Shown: positions 46,001 to 51,765, counted from the first letter of the stretch. The stretch: 64,000 nucleotides of DNA from Ryuthela nishihirai (GCA_038380435.1 JAWZYU010000028.1:24598201-24662200), one strand, 5' to 3'. Translations and numbers: made by a program. Notes: generated by a model not told the origin, from the sequence alone.

Positions 46001-47091
46001 TCTTCGTAAGCCGACTACCACTTGAATGAGGAAATCCAAAATTTCCCCTCTAGCGCACTGATGAAGAGCACCGCCTATTGACTTACGGTGATGTTTCCAG
46101 TTATGGGTTCCTATGCAATTCTCATTCCTTTAGATCTACCTCCCCTAAAAGTTTGTACCTATATTTTTGAGACACCCTGCATAAATGTTTTCATCCATAT
46201 TTTTTTAATAAATTACTTTTAGATTTATTGTTACCAGTTATTATTTTAGAACTCAACATTCAATTTCCAACATTTTAATTTATAACAATATGCATTTAAT
46301 GGAAAAACATTTACTGAAACTAAGAAATGGAATCAAAGCTATTTAAATCTCAATTTTCAGCAATATTCATTCAGTATTTAAAGAGTTATGGAAGCTGGAA
46401 TGTTTAATAATATATTGTTTATAAAAAACATTCATGATTGTCTAATATTGGAATCATCATTATGTAAACTTCTAAAATGTATATTTATATTATTAAATGG
46501 TTTGAAACAATACTTATTATTGAAGTTTTAATTAATTTCTGAGGTAAATTCATATGAAGCATTGAAAATTGAGATAAAATTTATGATCTTTATCTTCAGT
46601 CACATTTTTCCAATAAATGCATATTTTAGAAGTTATAGAGCTTCAAAGTTAGATTCCCATTGACATAATATGGAAATAGTACTATAAAAAACTTATTTTG
46701 CTTCAAAACAATATACTTAAAAAAAATCTTAATTTTTAAATACCTACATAATTTAAAAAACACTAAGTATTCCAAAGCATACAATTAAGTTTGCATTGGC
46801 AATAACAATGATTATTTACTTTGATAAAACAATGATAATTACATCAACCATAATATTTAAAAAGCTAGAGATAAGCTGTAATACATACCTGATTGTGAGT
46901 TTCTTTAGCATGACGCAATATAGCAATGACATCGCCCATTAACTTTATTCCCATGTCGTACAAATATTCCTTGGACAGATCCATAAGCATATCCATTTGT
47001 ATACGGTTATCAGAAAATATTATTGCATAATTTGCAGCAACATTAGATGGAAGCCCAGCTTTAGTAAAAAACTTGATCCACTGTGAGGTTG
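9825..47091 (-). CDS. C19orf47: C19orf47 homologue, SAM-domain protein, eight coding exons, first exon not found
   Basis: The CDS joins 46889-47091, 42093-42159, 37811-37930, 30776-30946, 24737-24810, 18895-19078, 13448-13642 and 9825-10051 on the minus strand. That is 1241 bp, or 412 residues plus stop. Every junction is AG/GT and all phases fit. The order of segments matches vertebrate C19orf47 as I know it: an N-terminal SAM domain ([17 protein letters not shown]), a serine-rich linker, a basic segment with a [21 protein letters not shown] block, then SVFDRLG-type motifs and an LQYQGVLK block. The molecular function of the family is not established. SAM domains usually mediate protein or RNA contacts, and the basic stretch [16 protein letters not shown] could be a nuclear localisation signal (inference). 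Length is close to the roughly 420 residues of the human protein. The first residues (ATG plus one G) must lie upstream of 47091. Confidence 0.88.
10384..10540 (+). mobile_element. SINE family B, truncated copy
   Basis: It starts with a good A box (GGTGGCCGAGTGGTTAGTGC at 10389-10408), has a worn B box (AGTTCAAGCCCC) and the body GTCTTTCTGCTGATATCCTG. It breaks off after the CCTCACAGACTTACTGCGGC region, lacking the hairpin and the 3' tail. Confidence 0.82.
11653..11725 (-). tRNA. tRNA-Thr(TGT)-like sequence, probably a repeat or pseudogene
   Basis: Read on the minus strand the 73 nt fold as a cloverleaf: acceptor CGGCCGG/CCGGCTA (six of seven pairs), D arm GCTC/GAGC, anticodon arm CCTGA/TCAGG with loop CATGTTA (anticodon TGT), and T arm GTGGG/CCCAC. 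The A box (TAGCTCAGTGG) is good. The T loop reads TTCGTAT, lacking the invariant A58 and damaging the B box (GGTTCGTATCC). That flaw, and the presence of related copies with shared flanks, argue for a tRNA-derived repeat and not a working gene. Confidence 0.5.
11965..12037 (-). tRNA. tRNA-Thr(TGT)-like sequence, second copy, pseudogene-like
   Basis: Same 73-nt block as at 11653-11725, with the same anticodon loop and D arm. The T arm is further damaged (GTGGG/CTCAC, loop TTCCTAT). Part of the duplicated 145-bp unit. Confidence 0.45.
12205..12372 (+). mobile_element. SINE family B copy with internal deletion
   Basis: A box GTGGCCAAGTGGTTAGCGCG, B box GGTTCGAGCC, body TCGTTTTTTCTGCTGAGGTC and 3' end CAGCTGCTTGAGGAGGTATT followed by an ATTT tail. 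The hairpin CTGACAGGCTCCTGTCAG is deleted between CCTCTCAGACC and TCTGTGGC. Confidence 0.88.
12995..13170 (-). mobile_element. RTE LINE fragment, 5'-leader part
   Basis: The sequence AGCCTGCATCACAAGATGAT, then GGGTCAGACTTTAG, GGTTGGTTCTATCCATCATC and ATGGCTAGCTGCTATTTAAG, parallels 58255-58385, upstream of the RTE open frame. No coding part is attached, so this is an isolated 5' piece. Identity is perhaps 75% by eye. Confidence 0.65.
13448..13642 (-). CDS. C19orf47: C19orf47 homologue, coding exon
   Basis: Acceptor TTTTTAG above 13642, donor G|GTAATT at 13448/13447, phase 1 in and out (195 bp). It encodes [20 protein letters not shown], which is a third VFxRLG-like motif (VLQRLG), then a serine-rich stretch and a lysine-containing tail. 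The exon is symmetrical, so it could be skipped without shifting frame. Confidence 0.82.
14083..14473 (-). mobile_element. SINE family A, copy with 12-bp target duplication
   Basis: Perfect direct repeat ACATGTTGTAGC at 14071-14082 and 14474-14485. The body matches the young copy at 7896-8278, with scattered changes and an altered region at its SINE 3' end (about 14083-14125). The B box is degraded to GGTTTGAATCC on the minus strand. Confidence 0.9.
15823..16166. mobile_element. MITE-like element with about 70-bp inverted repeats
   Basis: Left arm 15823-15893 (AACAATTAAAAATAACTTAA, CTGTCATTGGGCAATAAAAT, TTATCCTTCAAACTATTT) is repeated in inverse orientation at 16094-16166 with few differences. 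The 200-bp interior has no open frame. Superfamily undetermined; no clear target duplication seen. Confidence 0.75.
16495..18322 (-). mobile_element. Penelope-like retroelement remnant between inverted repeats
   Basis: Inverted repeats of about 118 bp (16495-16613 and 18207-18322, both containing TTAAGGAGAGATTTA next to the interior) enclose 1.6 kb. On the minus strand, 18190 to about 17440 translates in broken frames to a Penelope-like C-terminus. First comes a block resembling the end of the RT domain ([37 protein letters not shown]). Then comes [20 protein letters not shown], and a GIY-YIG-type block (GGVYYIQ, then [12 protein letters not shown] and LKEHKYI). Most of the RT is missing and stops and frameshifts are frequent. 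A G-run of about 25 is at 17214-17231. Terminal repeats, sometimes inverted, are known for Penelope-like elements. Confidence 0.72.
16794..16840 (-). ncRNA. Hammerhead-ribozyme-like motif in the Penelope-like region
   Basis: On the minus strand CTGATGA (16829-16835) is followed by a GC-capable stem (GCGC ... GTGC), then GAAA (16805-16808) and a short ATG/CAT stem ending CATC. The order is that of a hammerhead core with a minimal stem III, a layout reported in Penelope-like elements. One extra T lies between the CTGATGA core and stem II, and the flanking stem I does not pair well, so this copy is likely inactive. Confidence 0.45.
18895..19078 (-). CDS. C19orf47: C19orf47 homologue, coding exon
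   Basis: Acceptor TTCCAG above 19078, donor G|GTAATT at 18895/18894. Phase 0 in, phase 1 out, 184 bp. It starts [12 protein letters not shown], a clean VFxRLG motif, followed by an acidic run ([10 protein letters not shown]) and [11 protein letters not shown]. The last block corresponds to the LQYAGVLKKLG block I recognise in vertebrate C19orf47, and is among the strongest evidence for orthology outside the SAM domain. Confidence 0.87.
19200..21200. repeat. Complex diverged repeats
   Basis: A block with AAGACTTCTAAAATGAAG, then AAATGTTATACTGC, then a C-run and ATTTAGATATGGGACTGGTG at 21115-21230 resembles 19320-19470. A second unit (CATTTGCAATATTACTTC, TTCCACCATCAGACAGTGCA, TTATCAATACTTATCCAAC) recurs two to three times at 20440-21060 with a spacing of about 270 bp. 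CCCTCCTGTGAGAATGCTAG at 19725 resembles 19225. It seems to be one old repeat family in several broken copies. Confidence 0.55.
19928..20150 (+). mobile_element. SINE family B copy, nearly complete
   Basis: A box-like GGCAGAGTGGTTAGCACACT, B box GGTTTGAGCCC, the body, the hairpin CTGACAGGCTCCTGTCAG and 3' end CAGCTGCTTGAGGGGGTATT with an ATTT tail. An A-run of ten is inserted after the B box. Confidence 0.9.
21360..21545 (-). mobile_element. SINE family B copy
   Basis: Reverse-oriented copy: AAGCAGCTGCTTGCGACAGA (3' end) at 21374, hairpin worn to ATAAGAGCCTGTTAG, head ending in ACCCAGGTCACTCTGATCAG and TGTGCTAACC. Ancient by divergence. Confidence 0.82.
21780..22500 (+). mobile_element. Dead mariner transposon, C-terminal half of transposase
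   Basis: The frame-shifting translation gives the mariner signature [15 protein letters not shown] at about 22015-22060. Next come [13 protein letters not shown], a block like [20 protein letters not shown], and a block like [20 protein letters not shown] near 22290-22350. These follow the order of the mariner catalytic domain. Stops and deletions are numerous; no clear termini found. Confidence 0.72.
23637..23860 (+). repeat. Isolated monomers of the 25.7-29.5 kb fold-back family
   Basis: GAAATCAAATGAATGCATGT, ACTGAAACAACCAATATTTT, AATCTGACTTTGGTTAAAAT, GGATTTTTATATTTTAATTC and AGAATATTGGTATTCTCACT match 26390-26590 in order. So the family also occurs as a separate block about 2 kb left of the main structure. 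Confidence 0.75.
24737..24810 (-). CDS. C19orf47: C19orf47 homologue, coding exon
   Basis: Acceptor TTTATTTAG above 24810, donor AAA|GTAAAG at 24737/24736. Phase 1 in, phase 0 out, 74 bp. It encodes [16 protein letters not shown] and a short acidic tail. SVFDRLG is the best-conserved form of the repeated motif and is also present in the vertebrate protein. Confidence 0.87.
25750..29500. mobile_element. Fold-back structure: long inverted repeats made of about 130-bp monomers
   Basis: The left arm (about 25750-26990) and right arm (about 27840-29480, with a 443-bp element inserted) are inverse copies, roughly 80-85% alike by eye. Anchor pairs on the two strands include ATTACACGATACTGAAACAA (26412; inverse near 28900), TTTGTCCATTTTTGCTAATC (26439; inverse near 28880) and GATTCTAAATGAAACAATTG (26624; inverse near 28700). 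Further out, GTGGAAGACAAATGGGAGGG at 25755 pairs with the region near 29470. Within and between the arms a monomer recurs: AATCTGACTCTGGTTAAAAT, GGATTTTTATATTTGTATTT, CTGCTCCTTCTAGAGGAAAC, ACTGGAACAGCCCATATTAA. A local direct duplication of about 110 bp lies at 25815-26040. No transposase is seen. It resembles fold-back elements in architecture; superfamily unknown. Confidence 0.8.
28097..28539. mobile_element. TIR element (443 bp) with TA target duplication, nested in the fold-back arm
   Basis: The ends TATTTCATTTACACATAATC and its inverse at 28520-28539 open inverted repeats of about 150 bp (TGTTACAATACCATG, GTTATGCTATTATTGG in both arms). TA lies on each side (28095-28096, 28540-28541), the Tc1/mariner-type target. 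No coding sequence. Confidence 0.85.
29455..29610. repeat. Short minisatellite with CCAATTG-type units
   Basis: A 31-bp unit CACCCAAATGTTATCYTCCC plus AGTTGCTGGC occurs twice at 29515-29576. It is surrounded by looser units (CCACCCAATT, CCATCCAATTG). It sits at the outer edge of the right fold-back arm. The open frames across it are repeat artefacts. Confidence 0.75.
30776..30946 (-). CDS. C19orf47: C19orf47 homologue, coding exon with basic region
   Basis: Acceptor TTGCAG above 30946, donor G|GTATGT at 30776/30775. Phase 1 in and out, 171 bp. It encodes [38 protein letters not shown], then [20 protein letters not shown]. The two basic clusters look like a bipartite nuclear signal. The Gly-Thr-Thr-x-Arg-x-Arg-Lys-Ile-Leu segment matches the vertebrate orthologue. 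Confidence 0.88.
31733..31915 (-). mobile_element. SINE family B copy
   Basis: Reverse-oriented: AGAGCTGCTTACTACAGAGA (3' end), hairpin worn to CTGATAGGAGCCTATCAG with compensating changes, B box inverse GGGATCAAACCCAGG, and the A-box half ACTAACCACTCGGCC. Old copy. Confidence 0.85.
32660..34676 (+). mobile_element. Tigger/pogo-type transposon (jerky-like transposase), inactive
   Basis: Inverted ends TAGACTCTCTCTTATCTGG (32663-32681) and, on the other strand, TAGACTCCCTTTTATCCGG. The transposase remnant starts at 32904 with a CENP-B-like helix-turn-helix ([20 protein letters not shown]). The catalytic domain has [15 protein letters not shown] near 33390 and [12 protein letters not shown] near 33810. 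The third acidic position reads QPMNESV, where relatives usually have Asp. A 78-bp segment is tandemly duplicated at 33424-33580, and stops and frameshifts occur. About 2.0 kb. Confidence 0.85.
34250..34410 (-). mobile_element. Fragment of a different Tigger subfamily, inverted inside the first
   Basis: On the minus strand it encodes [20 protein letters not shown] and [14 protein letters not shown]. This is the same transposase segment found in the neighbouring minus-strand Tigger (35085-35974) but not in the host element. The nucleotide block TAGCATAATTTTTGAGAGCT recurs at 35590. Confidence 0.75.
34845..35010 (+). mobile_element. Duplicate fragment of the jerky-like Tigger
   Basis: AAGCACAAACTTCCTCTTTT through AGTGGTTATTTACAGAATTT repeats 33602-33760 of the first Tigger with few differences. 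It encodes the same transposase stretch ([20 protein letters not shown]). Confidence 0.85.
35085..35974 (-). mobile_element. Second Tigger element, deleted and decayed
   Basis: On the minus strand the right end CAGTAAGGCCCCACTTTATG is a Tigger-like terminus. Inward lie [72 protein letters not shown] and [13 protein letters not shown] lies at both edges (35083-35084, 35975-35976). Length is 890 bp, so the helix-turn-helix and the end of the catalytic domain are missing. DENV replaces the usual DET. Confidence 0.82.
36121..37195 (+). mobile_element. Tc1-like transposon, 3' truncated, inactive
   Basis: The left end CACTGCTCGACATTGAAAGT follows a TA. The transposase starts about 36351 ([20 protein letters not shown], then [16 protein letters not shown]), continues in shifted frames and ends with [16 protein letters not shown] and FQHDNACVH near 37080. 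DLSPIEN follows at about 37170. No right end is found; the element breaks off just after the last catalytic region. Confidence 0.83.
37811..37930 (-). CDS. C19orf47: C19orf47 homologue, coding exon
   Basis: Acceptor TTCATAG above 37930, donor G|GTAAAT at 37811/37810. Phase 1 in and out, 120 bp. It encodes [20 protein letters not shown] followed by [20 protein letters not shown]. It corresponds to the Ser/Pro-rich linker after the SAM domain; conservation is lower here than in neighbouring exons. Confidence 0.82.
38234..38528. mobile_element. TIR element (295 bp) enclosing a tRNA-like sequence
   Basis: Inverted repeats of about 55 bp (ATTTACTGAATATTTAACC, AAGCTGTTTTATGTAATAGG, ATGAAGATGG; inverse at 38474-38528) flank a centre with a tRNA-Thr-like block on the plus strand. 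The sequence downstream of the tRNA-like part (CTCAAGACAATTTTCCTCT) resembles the same position in the copies at 11.6 and 11.9 kb. No coding capacity. Confidence 0.8.
38382..38453 (+). tRNA. tRNA-Thr(TGT)-like sequence inside a TIR element, pseudogene-like
   Basis: D arm GCTC/GAGC, anticodon arm CCTAA/TCGGG (weak) with loop CATGTCA, T arm GTGGG/CCCAC with loop TTCAGAT, acceptor TAGCTGG/CTGGCTC with several weak pairs. Diverged from the copies at 11.65 and 11.97 kb; most likely part of the element and not an active gene. Confidence 0.45.
42093..42159 (-). CDS. C19orf47: C19orf47 homologue, short coding exon
   Basis: Acceptor TTTTGTAG above 42159, donor C|GTAAGA at 42093/42092. Phase 0 in, phase 1 out, 67 bp. 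It encodes [20 protein letters not shown] then VT. It is the first linker segment after the SAM domain. It is supported mainly by clean splice sites and phase compatibility with both neighbours. Confidence 0.78.
42385..42775 (-). mobile_element. SINE family A, old copy
   Basis: It begins AGCACTTTTTTGCACACAAT, contains CAGCTGTTTGGAGACAGCTG and CATCAAGGTCATCCAATATG, and ends with a degraded tRNA-like head (AGATTATGAGCCTGGTACAT). Heavily diverged. Confidence 0.78.
43377..43459. mobile_element. 83-bp Tc1-type MITE
   Basis: Nearly complete palindrome: CACAGTCGTACCATAATAAC, ATGACCACTTACC on the left, and GGTAGGTGGTCATACTATTC, TGATATGACTGTG on the right, with about 13 bp between. The right end matches the right end of the Tc1 fragment at 53428-53799 (GGTAGGTGGCCATATTATTC, TGATACGACTGTGTA), which marks it as a non-autonomous relative. 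Confidence 0.82.
43955..44205 (+). mobile_element. SINE family A, copy lacking the tRNA head
   Basis: Plus-oriented body from GTTGAGATTTATCTCCATAA through CAACAGCTGTCCAGTGGGTC to TAGCCTGTTGTGTCCAAAAG. The promoter part and the extreme 3' end are missing. Confidence 0.85.
44415..44768 (-). mobile_element. SINE family A with 11-bp target duplication
   Basis: Direct repeat AGAGTTAGTTG at 44404-44414 and 44769-44779. On the minus strand: A box TGGCTCAGTCGG, B box GGTTCGAGTCC, body, then GAGGTAAAACAACC at the 3' end. A short internal deletion removes part of the body near 44540. Relatively young. Confidence 0.9.
45215..46179 (-). mobile_element. Long-TIR DNA transposon with DUF4817-like reading frame, split by a SINE
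   Basis: Inverted repeats of about 97 bp start CAGGGTGTCTCAAAAATATA on both strands and are almost identical, except for an insertion of about 5 nt in the left arm. On the minus strand from 45998 the frame [20 protein letters not shown], then [18 protein letters not shown] resembles the N-terminal helix-turn-helix (DUF4817-type) of arthropod transposases. After the SINE it resumes with [20 protein letters not shown] and TNPSTSTRA, then ends. No DDE catalytic domain is present, so the element is non-autonomous. Confidence 0.75.
45470..45858 (+). mobile_element. SINE family A, full-length, inside the DUF4817 element
   Basis: Plus-oriented. A box GGTGGCTCGGTCGG near 45480, B box GGTTCGAGTCC at 45526-45536, complete body and 3' end GAGGTAAAACACCCCAACCC. 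Likely target duplication CACACAAACA/CTCACAAACA (9 of 10). It interrupts the transposase-like frame and makes the 135-residue open frame 45591-45998 a chimaera. Confidence 0.88.
46889..47091 (-). CDS. C19orf47: C19orf47 homologue, SAM-domain exon
   Basis: Acceptor ACTTTTCAG above 47091, donor CAG|GTATGT at 46889/46888. Phase 1 in, phase 0 out, 203 bp. It encodes (A)[67 protein letters not shown]. The pattern W-x-x-F-F ... A-x-x-Y-A ... F-x-D-N-R-I-Q ... L-x-D-L ... L-x-x-M-G-I ... G-D-x-I-A-I-L-x-H-A-K is that of the SAM domain of C19orf47. The domain fills the whole exon. The incoming phase implies the first exon ends with one base of the Ala codon, as expected if it supplies ATG-G. Confidence 0.92.
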
Positions 47092-47370
47092 CTGAAAAGT
47101 ATTTCCAATATAAATATAGTTCCAATGCTTACACAAATTTTAGCAACAACATATTTTTCTATTTTGAATATACATTAGTATCCAAAATTTAAGATACAAT
47201 CCCATGTATTTGCAAGGGAAAGCTAAAAATTGAAACTCTGTAATTTCTAAAATAATCTTTTTGTGAAAAAAAGTCAACAGAAATAAGTTTATCTTAATAT
47301 TTTGTTACAATATTCATTCAGTGCTTCAAGAAATATGGGAGCTGAAACATTACAAAATGGTGTCTCTTCT
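47092..47370 (-). other. Upstream of SAM exon; no first exon recognised
   Basis: AT-rich intron sequence. I looked for an ATG-G|GT exon here and further upstream and found no convincing candidate, CpG island or promoter. Confidence 0.35.
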
Positions 47371-48400
47371 TCTAGACTTGGTTTACCGCTGAGTGACATG
47401 TTTTGAATATAGTGGCCTAAATCACAAAGACTCCAAAATGGCTTAGAGAAGGAGGGGGAAGTGTTAAATAAGGGAAAAGATTCCAACAGACATCTGTTAG
47501 GAGATAAATAAAGGTCTCGTGTCAAGGCCATGGCTTTCCTGCACATAAGGTCATCATTTAAACTCCATCCAATGGATGGCTGCCTTTCGAAGCCCAATTG
47601 GGTTGTTTTACTTCTGAGTGGTACTTTTTGCACACAACAGATTAATGACCAGGCCACAAGGATTCAGAGTTATAGGAGGGTTGGGTTGTTTTACCTCTGA
47701 GTGGCACTTTTTTGAACACAATGGGCTAAATGACCAGGTCACAAGGACCCTGAAGACTCAGAGAAGGTTGGGGAGGTGACCCACTTGAACAGCTGTTGGG
47801 AGACAGATGGTAGCCTCCTGTCAAGGCCATCCAGCATGTTCTTTAAAGTGCGCAGGGTGTGGCTCTCCCACACACGGGACCATGACTTAACATCCCATCC
47901 GACAGACGGTGGCCTTTCTAAGCCCATCAGTGTCTCCTACTGACCGTGGGCAGGGCGGAAAGTTTTGCGGAGACATATTTCAATGCTGACCCAGCTAGGA
48001 CTCAAACCTGGGAACTGCAGATTACGAGCTTGGCACGCTACTGACCGAGTCACCCCCACCCTAGAAGGTTGGTTGTAGGAAGGTGCTTAATGGACAGCTG
48101 TGAGATGGCAGCCTACCAAGGTCCACTGGTGTTCCCTTTCTGACCTAGGTCAGGTAGGGTTTTTAGTGGAGATATATCTCAATGCTGGCAGAGGTGGGAC
48201 TCAAACTTTGGAACTGCAGATTATGAGCCTAATGCATTATAAATTGAGCCCACAGTCCAACTGTTTACTGTCTCCAAGCTCCACAGTCCTTTTTACTGCA
48301 AAGAGAAAAACCAGAATTAGTGAAGAAATTCTCAATGCAGACACAACTGAGATTGGAAACTTGGGATATCCAGATTAGACTGTTATACTACTGACTGCCC
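47370..48400 (-). mobile_element. Cluster of nested SINE family A copies
   Basis: Four copies or pieces. 47370-47595 is old and lacks its tRNA head. 47596-47680 and 48063-48255 are two halves of one copy. 47681-48062 is a younger full copy inserted between them. 48256-48400 is a worn head-side piece (GAAGAAATTCTCAATGCAGA, ACTGAGATTGGAAACTTGGG). The young copy has A box TGACTCGGTCAG-like and B box GGTTTGAGTCC on the minus strand. Confidence 0.82.
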
Positions 48401-49540
48401 ATCTCTCCTAGGAAATTACCTTCAAAACTGAACAAATTTGAAAGAATCCAAGATGGTCTAAAAATATACTTTTTTCTTTAAAATTCTGATTGACATAAAA
48501 TAATTATTCAAATTTTAATTATCTTTTAAGAAACTTTTTTCACTTATTGGTGTTAAACTTTGTTAGCTCTAGCTTACATGTCAATGTCATCAGGTTTTTG
48601 GTCATTGTCTCATTAGAACTAATACAACAGAAGTAATAAGCCTCTTGTAACAGTAGCTAGCTAGCTCTCCTAATCACCATGTCTTCTACAAATGTATTCA
48701 TCATTTCCTATTCACAGATTTTATTAATGAAACTTAAATTTCAGTCAATAAAATATCCATATTACTGCCTACTATAAATGAATTATGAACCAAAATATAG
48801 TCAGACAATATTTATATTACAATATTTTTATTTTATTGATTAATTAATTCAATATTTCAAAATACACAAGCATATACACATTCAGCCAATTACTCAACAT
48901 GAATAAATACTTATTCATTGGATAAAGACAAGTATTTTAGAACAATGCAAATATTTGTATATTTAATTTGTATCTTTTACCCTTATAATCATGCTATAAA
49001 AAAATTAAAATCGTCCTTCTTTTCAACTGAAATTTTGATCTTTTGCCATTTTTTTTATTTTAATCAAACTTTAGACAGTATATTCAAATACTGCTACAGA
49101 TATATAAAAACAAACATTTCAAGCTTTACTTTTCTCTCGTAACATAATCCAAAGACAAAACTTTTTTCAGAGTATTACACTGCAAACACATGGATAAAAC
49201 TGGAAGACAGGATTCATTAGTAATAGTACACATGCATTACAATAAAACACTGAAAATACAAGTCTGATGAAATAAAGAACAGAGATTTTAACATGATCAT
49301 TACTATAAATATATTAATAAGGTTGTTGCTAAAATCTTAATGTTTTATAGTTCACAAAAATAAAGAGTACAAATTGCAGTAATAATGGTAAAAAAAGAAG
49401 TCACTCATGAGTCAGAAAACTGCTTATTATTAGCCACTAATATTTAGACTAGACTTTGTTCTGAATGCCTTTGATCACCCAGTCATGATCAAATTTGCAA
49501 CTGCAATATTACAACATATTCTATTTATTATGTAGTTCCT
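48400..49540. other. AT-rich stretch; source of a 260-bp duplication
   Basis: No gene seen. The segment 48720-48979 recurs almost unchanged at 50931-51191 (listed there). Confidence 0.5.
48720..48979 (+). repeat. Donor-like copy of a 260-bp direct duplication
   Basis: TTTATTAATGAAACTTAAAT to GTATATTTAATTTGTATCTT matches 50931-51191 with only a few differences, clustered near 48853-48870. It contains no transposon ends, so a templated copy is more likely than transposition. Confidence 0.9.
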
Positions 49541-49626
49541 GCCATCCTCTCAGATCTCCTACTATGGCATATAAACTGACAGGCTCCTGTCAGACCTCTG
49601 TGGCAAGCAGCTGCTTGAGGGGATAT

Positions 49627-49661
<35 letters not shown>

Positions 49662-49665
49662 TTTG
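49537..49665 (+). mobile_element. SINE family B, 3' half with long ATTT tail
   Basis: CTGCCATCCTCTCAGATCTC, ACTATGGCATATAAACTGAC, the hairpin CTGACAGGCTCCTGTCAG and CAGCTGCTTGAGGGGATATT, then about eleven TTTA units (49622-49663). The promoter half is missing, as in 5' truncation during retrotransposition. Confidence 0.92.
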
Positions 49666-50284
49666 TATAATGCCTTGCAATTTTAAGCATTTTTCAATCA
49701 ATAAGCTTTCTTATATATACATTTACATGTTTTGAACCTATACAAATCTGTACTGTTTGCTTATTCGTATACTTATTATTTACTTCCTGTATAGAATCTT
49801 TGGATTTCTGCAAGTGTTAAACTTTCAACTTTTTTTTATTTATGGCACACTGTATTAAATATTTGCTTATGAAACATGCTGAAATTTGTTCGGATTCTTA
49901 CTTTGAATCAACTGGAAAGTTTTTCAGTCTTATTCTTTGGAATTCTCATAACTTCTTATCTACTTGGCTTATATGCTGTAACACTTTATTTCTCAACATA
50001 TATTTATTAACAAAATTTTATTCTCTGCTTTCAATTTTTGATTTTCTCTTTTTCATTTTTCTAATATCTTCATCAGTTATGAGAAATATTCAGTTTGAGT
50101 AAAATAAATAGAATGCTTCAGCTGTAGTTTTTCATGTAAGTCTTTTTCACAATTTCTCAATGCATTTAAATACACTTTTCCCTTCAAAATTCTTAAAACT
50201 TATGAAGTCTTTTTAAAACAGAAGCCACAAAAGACACGCAAAGACTACTGACAATATTTTGTGTTTCTTCAGTGATGCACCCCA

Positions 50285-50525
50285 ATCTGTAGAAGCAGAG
50301 CTTCTTCATAACACAATAGGATATCTTTGGAAGTGGAGCTAAGGATCTCTTACCTTTCTCCCTCTGCTCTCTGTGCTGGCTTCTAACACCTACAATCCAG
50401 CAATGTCTCTTAGGAAAGTTATTACCTACATGCTTGGTAAACTTAATACCAAAATTGGTACTGATTCTGATATTTGGGTGGGAATAATTGGCCCTTTTAT
50501 TAATGTCAGCTGTAAGACATAGTAA
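50285..50525 (+). mobile_element. RTE LINE endonuclease-domain fragment
   Basis: In the plus strand 50405-50525 reads in part LNTKIGTDSDIWVGIIGPF, parallel to FSAKVGTDSDLWGGVIGPFG in the RTE at 57.2 kb. The part upstream is too diverged to align by eye. The 124-residue antisense frame 50193-50567 is therefore spurious. Confidence 0.6.
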
Positions 50526-50818
50526 AAAGACTATTATAGTTGAATTCACAAAATGTCTCAATAACAAATAACACAGTAAAAACCAGTATCTATAATGTAA
50601 CTTGAGGTCAGTTATAGTTCACTACTACAGAAGTTCATTATACCCAAAAATACACATTAAATGTGTGAGATAATTATGTCATTATCTTCATTGCATTGAA
50701 AACAACCATGTTAAGTAACAACTACACTGCTCAAAGTGGAAATCACAACACCAAGAAGGAATGGAAGTAGAGATATGTAAATTGCAGGAAGCAATAGGCC
50801 ATCAAAGATATGCAAATG

Positions 50819-51310
50819 ATCAAAGTTTTGCAGTGAATGGACATGTGACACTCAGCCATCAGCTGAGCCATGGATAAATATCAGGTGTCCACTAGCTCAT
50901 ATCATAGCAATATATAATATCTAAATAGAATTTATTAATGAAACTTAAATTTCAGTCAATAAAATATCCATATTACTGCCTACTATAAATGAATTATGAA
51001 CCAAAATATAGTCAGACAATATTTATATTACAATATTTTTATTTTATTGATTAATTAATTCAATAATTAAAAATACACAGGAAATATACACATTCAGCCA
51101 ATTACTCAACATGAATAAATACTTATTCATTGGATAAAGACAAGTATTTTAGAACAATGCAAATATTTGTATATTTAATTTGTATCTTTTATCAAGATCA
51201 ACTTTTATCAAAGTTTTGCAGTGAATGTACATGTGACACTCAGCCATCAGCCGAGTCATGGATAAATATCAGGTGCCCACTAGCTCATATCATAGCAATA
51301 TATAATATTA
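50819..51310 (+). repeat. Templated insertion flanked by a 100-bp duplication inside the Tc1
   Basis: 50819-50920 (TCAAAGTTTTGCAGTGAATG to ATAGCAATATATAATAT) recurs at 51209-51310. Between them sits 50931-51191, the copy of 48720-48979. The arrangement is duplicated target, foreign filler, duplicated target. Confidence 0.88.
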
Positions 51311-51765
51311 AATTTGCACTCCAACAGTGAGGTTGGAGTGCATGCTGCGAAAATGTTTAGAACATTCCTTGGAGACACTGGTGGGATCCTTATGTGCAAC
51401 TGACACCTTCTGAGAGAGAATCAATATGTAAGAGCTCAGATTGAGCCTTCAAGCAATCACCCACATATGGGGTGCAATGTGAGCACAGCGCAATGGTGTG
51501 TCTCATGCAACATCATGGAGCACCAAATAACACAATGGGCAGATACAGGGCCAGCACACTGTACCACAGGATGTGAAGATCACATGCTCTGTAGAAGGGC
51601 TGTTTGTGACTCTTTCACCACAGCAACTATGCTGCAGAGTGACTGCAGACTACTACGGGTACTGTGATCTCCACGTAAACCACTAGACAATGTTTGCATG
51701 ATGCAGAAATGAAGGCGAGATGTCCAGTCTGGCATCTGCTGTTGCAGTGACATCATTGGTTATGC

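Larger units (their letters stand above)
42160..46888 (-). other. Intron of the C19orf47 homologue (4.7 kb)
   Basis: It contains SINE A copies, a short Tc1-related MITE and the long-TIR element at 45.2-46.2 kb (listed). The stretches 42780-43370, 44780-45210 and 46180-46880 show no recognised feature beyond a CCCA/CA run at 43849-43885. Confidence 0.7.

Noticed and set aside
50193..50567. 124-residue minus-strand open frame
   Set aside because: It is antisense to an RTE endonuclease fragment; its likeness to 57131-57409 comes from both being antisense of the same family.
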